From an uncultured Desulfobacterales bacterium (GTDB lineage Bacteria > Desulfobacterota > Desulfobacteria > Desulfobacterales > G020354645): a DNA stretch of 8,044 bases. The position numbers were made by a program, and so were the translations under genes. Shown piece by piece: positions 6,377 to 8,044 of this stretch (positions are counted from its first letter, which is position 1; every line of letters starts with the position of its first letter). The notes under the pieces are model-generated. The model did no database searches. It worked only from the letters and a program-made list of their open reading frames with translations, and was not told where the DNA came from. The DNA lies in the NCBI GenBank assembly GCA_947259865.1, contig CAMYNZ010000186.1, positions 1 to 8,044 of the forward strand. The letters run 5' to 3'.

Positions 6377-8044
6377 TTAGGTCCGTTGACTCAACGGTCG
6401 CAAAATCGCCGATTCATCCACAGTGCGTAGATGCAGATCACGCTGGGGAAAGGCAATCTCGATTTTTGCCTCCCGGAAACACCGATCAATTTCCTGGTTA
6501 AGCTCGCTTTTTACTTTCAGCATCTCGTCAGCATCCAATACCCAGACACGAAGCTCGAAGTCGAGTGAGCTTTCCCCGAAACTCAGAAACAGGACCTGAG
6601 GAGAGGGCCTTTTAGCTACTTTTGCGTTTGCTGCGGCGCAGGCCGACAGTTTCTCCATCACCAGGGGAACGTCGGAACCATAGGCCACTCCTACTGGAAT
6701 GTGGATTCGCACCAGGCGATTGCTAAGCGTCCAATTGGTCACAGGATTGGTAACCAGATCGGCGTTGGGAATGACCAGATCTGCATGGTCGAAGGTCTGG
6801 ACGGTTGTCGATCGAAGGCCAATCCTTTTGATTTCGGCCCAGTTTCCTTCGATTTCGATAGTGTCCCCCACCCTGACAGGTCGTTCAAAAAGCAGAATGA
6901 GTCCGCTGACAAAATTATTGACAACGCTTTGCAGGCCAAAGCCAATGCCGACGCCAAGCGCACTCAACATGATGGTGAGCTTGGTAAACTCGAACCCGAG
7001 TGCCAAAAGTGCCAACACGAAGCCTACAAATATTAAGACATAGTGAACCAATCTTGCGATTGAAACCCGAACCCCCGTTTCCGCTCGACGCCTGGCAAGC
7101 ACTTCATCTACGAGCAATTTTTGGATAATCCAGGATGCGAGAAACGATCCATAAAGGATGCCGGCTGCTGTTATCACCAAGCCGACACTAATCCGCTGGG
7201 ATCCCAGGTTAATCCCGAGTGTTAACAAACCTTTCGTTGCTGCTTCAAGGCTATTGTAAACTCCCCAGATCATTAGAATCGTGGGTAGCAAAACCAGCCC
7301 GCATATGGCGATGTCGATCAAGCGTGCTACCCGGCGAATGATGGCATCGGAATCTTTATATAGGACTGTTGTTCGCCGGAGAGGAGGGCTGCGGAATACC
7401 CACTCTAAAACCCCGTGAATCATGTACAGGAACAACATGAAGACCAGCGCAGTTGCTATCGAATCTATTAAAGACAGGAAAAGATCTTGGGCCAGCGCTG
7501 CTTTACCCCAAAGCTCTGCGACTATGATGGCAGCAAAAAAGAGAACGCCCAAACGAAGCGACCAGGTATAAAAGCCCGAGTCTTTTTGACGAATGCTTTC
7601 CCTGGAGAATCGCAAACAAAAGAGTAGACCGGCCAGCGCCACTAAAAACGTGTATAATCGGAAAAGTGGCAGCGGTAAGTGGAGCACATTCAATAGTTCT
7701 GTGATGATCAAAACGAACATCAACCCATAAACCAATTTCCGTTTCCAGGATGCTTCGACCAAGCCGCCTGAAAGTCGGGCAAAAGAGAGTCCGGCAACCG
7801 TATTGATTGCCACTTTCAATATGGCTGGAGCCCCCCCAAAATAATAAAACCACATTGTAATTATAGCGCCTAAAAACAATCCCGCGGAAAAAGGCCGTGC
7901 GGCAAAAAAACGCCAGCGCTTGGATTCGTTTAACATCCGTCGGTTTCGGAAAACGGCAATGATCACGACGAGCGACAGAAAACCCTGGATGAGAAAGATC
8001 CATCCTTGTCTGTCAAAGAATCGACCACCTGGCCATGAAATCTC
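6377..8044 (-). CDS. Large MscS-family mechanosensitive channel, 5' end outside the window
   Basis: The frame stays open to the right edge (first visible codons EISWPGGRFFDRQGWIFL), so the GTG at 7966 is probably internal and the real start lies beyond 8044. The visible 555 residues hold an N-terminal multi-helix region with about seven to nine membrane segments (visible residues about 14-320) and then the MscS core. The pore-lining helix is Gly/Ala-rich (LGVGIGFGLQSVVNNFVSG, about 363-381), followed by LILLFERPVRVGDTIEI, the beta domain (IKRIGLRSTTVQTFDHADL, VIPNADLVTNPVTNW) and the cytoplasmic alpha/beta end (VGVAYGSDVPLV, SSLDFELRVWV, IEIAFPQRDLHL). Such channels open under membrane tension and release solutes on hypo-osmotic shock in the inner membrane. 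The extra N-terminal helices place it with the larger MscK/YbiO-like members; the subclass cannot be fixed without the missing part. No operon partner is visible downstream. Confidence 0.93.
   Translation of the reverse strand, partial: EISWPGGRFFDRQGWIFLIQGFLSLVVIIAVFRNRRMLNESKRWRFFAARPFSAGLFLGAIITMWFYYFGGAPAILKVAINTVAGLSFARLSGGLVEASWKRKLVYGLMFVLIITELLNVLHLPLPLFRLYTFLVALAGLLFCLRFSRESIRQKDSGFYTWSLRLGVLFFAAIIVAELWGKAALAQDLFLSLIDSIATALVFMLFLYMIHGVLEWVFRSPPLRRTTVLYKDSDAIIRRVARLIDIAICGLVLLPTILMIWGVYNSLEAATKGLLTLGINLGSQRISVGLVITAAGILYGSFLASWIIQKLLVDEVLARRRAETGVRVSIARLVHYVLIFVGFVLALLALGFEFTKLTIMLSALGVGIGFGLQSVVNNFVSGLILLFERPVRVGDTIEIEGNWAEIKRIGLRSTTVQTFDHADLVIPNADLVTNPVTNWTLSNRLVRIHIPVGVAYGSDVPLVMEKLSACAAANAKVAKRPSPQVLFLSFGESSLDFELRVWVLDADEMLKVKSELNQEIDRCFREAKIEIAFPQRDLHLRTVDESAILRPLSQRT

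Noticed and set aside
6383..6397. Inverted repeat CCGTTGA/TCAACGG as a terminator of the channel gene
   Set aside because: It lies inside the last codons and is not followed by a T-run on the minus strand.
7503..8003. Leftward open frame of 166 codons overlapping the channel gene
   Set aside because: It is a shifted-frame shadow of the MscS-family gene; the membrane helices and homology lie in the other frame, which continues to the window edge.

Overview
The window holds six protein genes: one rightward gene at the left edge and five leftward genes behind it. Most products act in the envelope: a transporter-like membrane protein, an OmpA-type protein, a lipoprotein, a secreted protein and a mechanosensitive channel. 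Sequence alone does not fix the organism. A diderm, probably Desulfobacterota (former Deltaproteobacteria), fits best, because of the OmpA protein, the lipoprotein, the fusion of a dicarboxylate-symporter-like domain to a solute-binding domain, and the repeat type. No rRNA, tRNA, CRISPR array, intact insertion sequence or phage gene is visible.

Left part (1-2930). The 3' part of a 2-Cys peroxiredoxin gene (1-474, +) faces the end of a leftward gene (678-2663) whose product joins an SDF-type membrane domain to a periplasmic SBP_bac_3 domain. The end of that second gene is broken. The frame stops at 678, but the family-like C-terminal tail remains in a neighbouring frame at 637-735, which points to an out-of-frame internal deletion. 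An imperfect palindromic repeat lies between the two genes (501-600). A second copy (2794-2904) follows the next gene. Each copy sits 26 bases beyond a stop codon.

Middle (2931-4833). A leftward pair, probably one operon, encodes a DUF4136-like lipoprotein (4045-4575) and a secreted vWA-like/OmpA protein (2931-4022). The genes are 22 bases apart and each has a strong Shine-Dalgarno sequence. Both products should sit in or under the outer membrane. The OmpA domain has Cys where the usual peptidoglycan-binding Asp stands.

Right part (4834-8044). A secreted protein with a PrcB-like N-terminal half, an EF-hand-like calcium loop and a conserved C-terminal region (4834-6084) seems to start at an AUU codon. 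It is followed by the 3' part of a large MscS-family channel gene that runs off the right edge (6377-8044).

I found no clear new multi-gene system. The best leads are the broken transporter/sensor chimera with an atypical SDF core, the paired palindromic elements, and the apparent AUU start.
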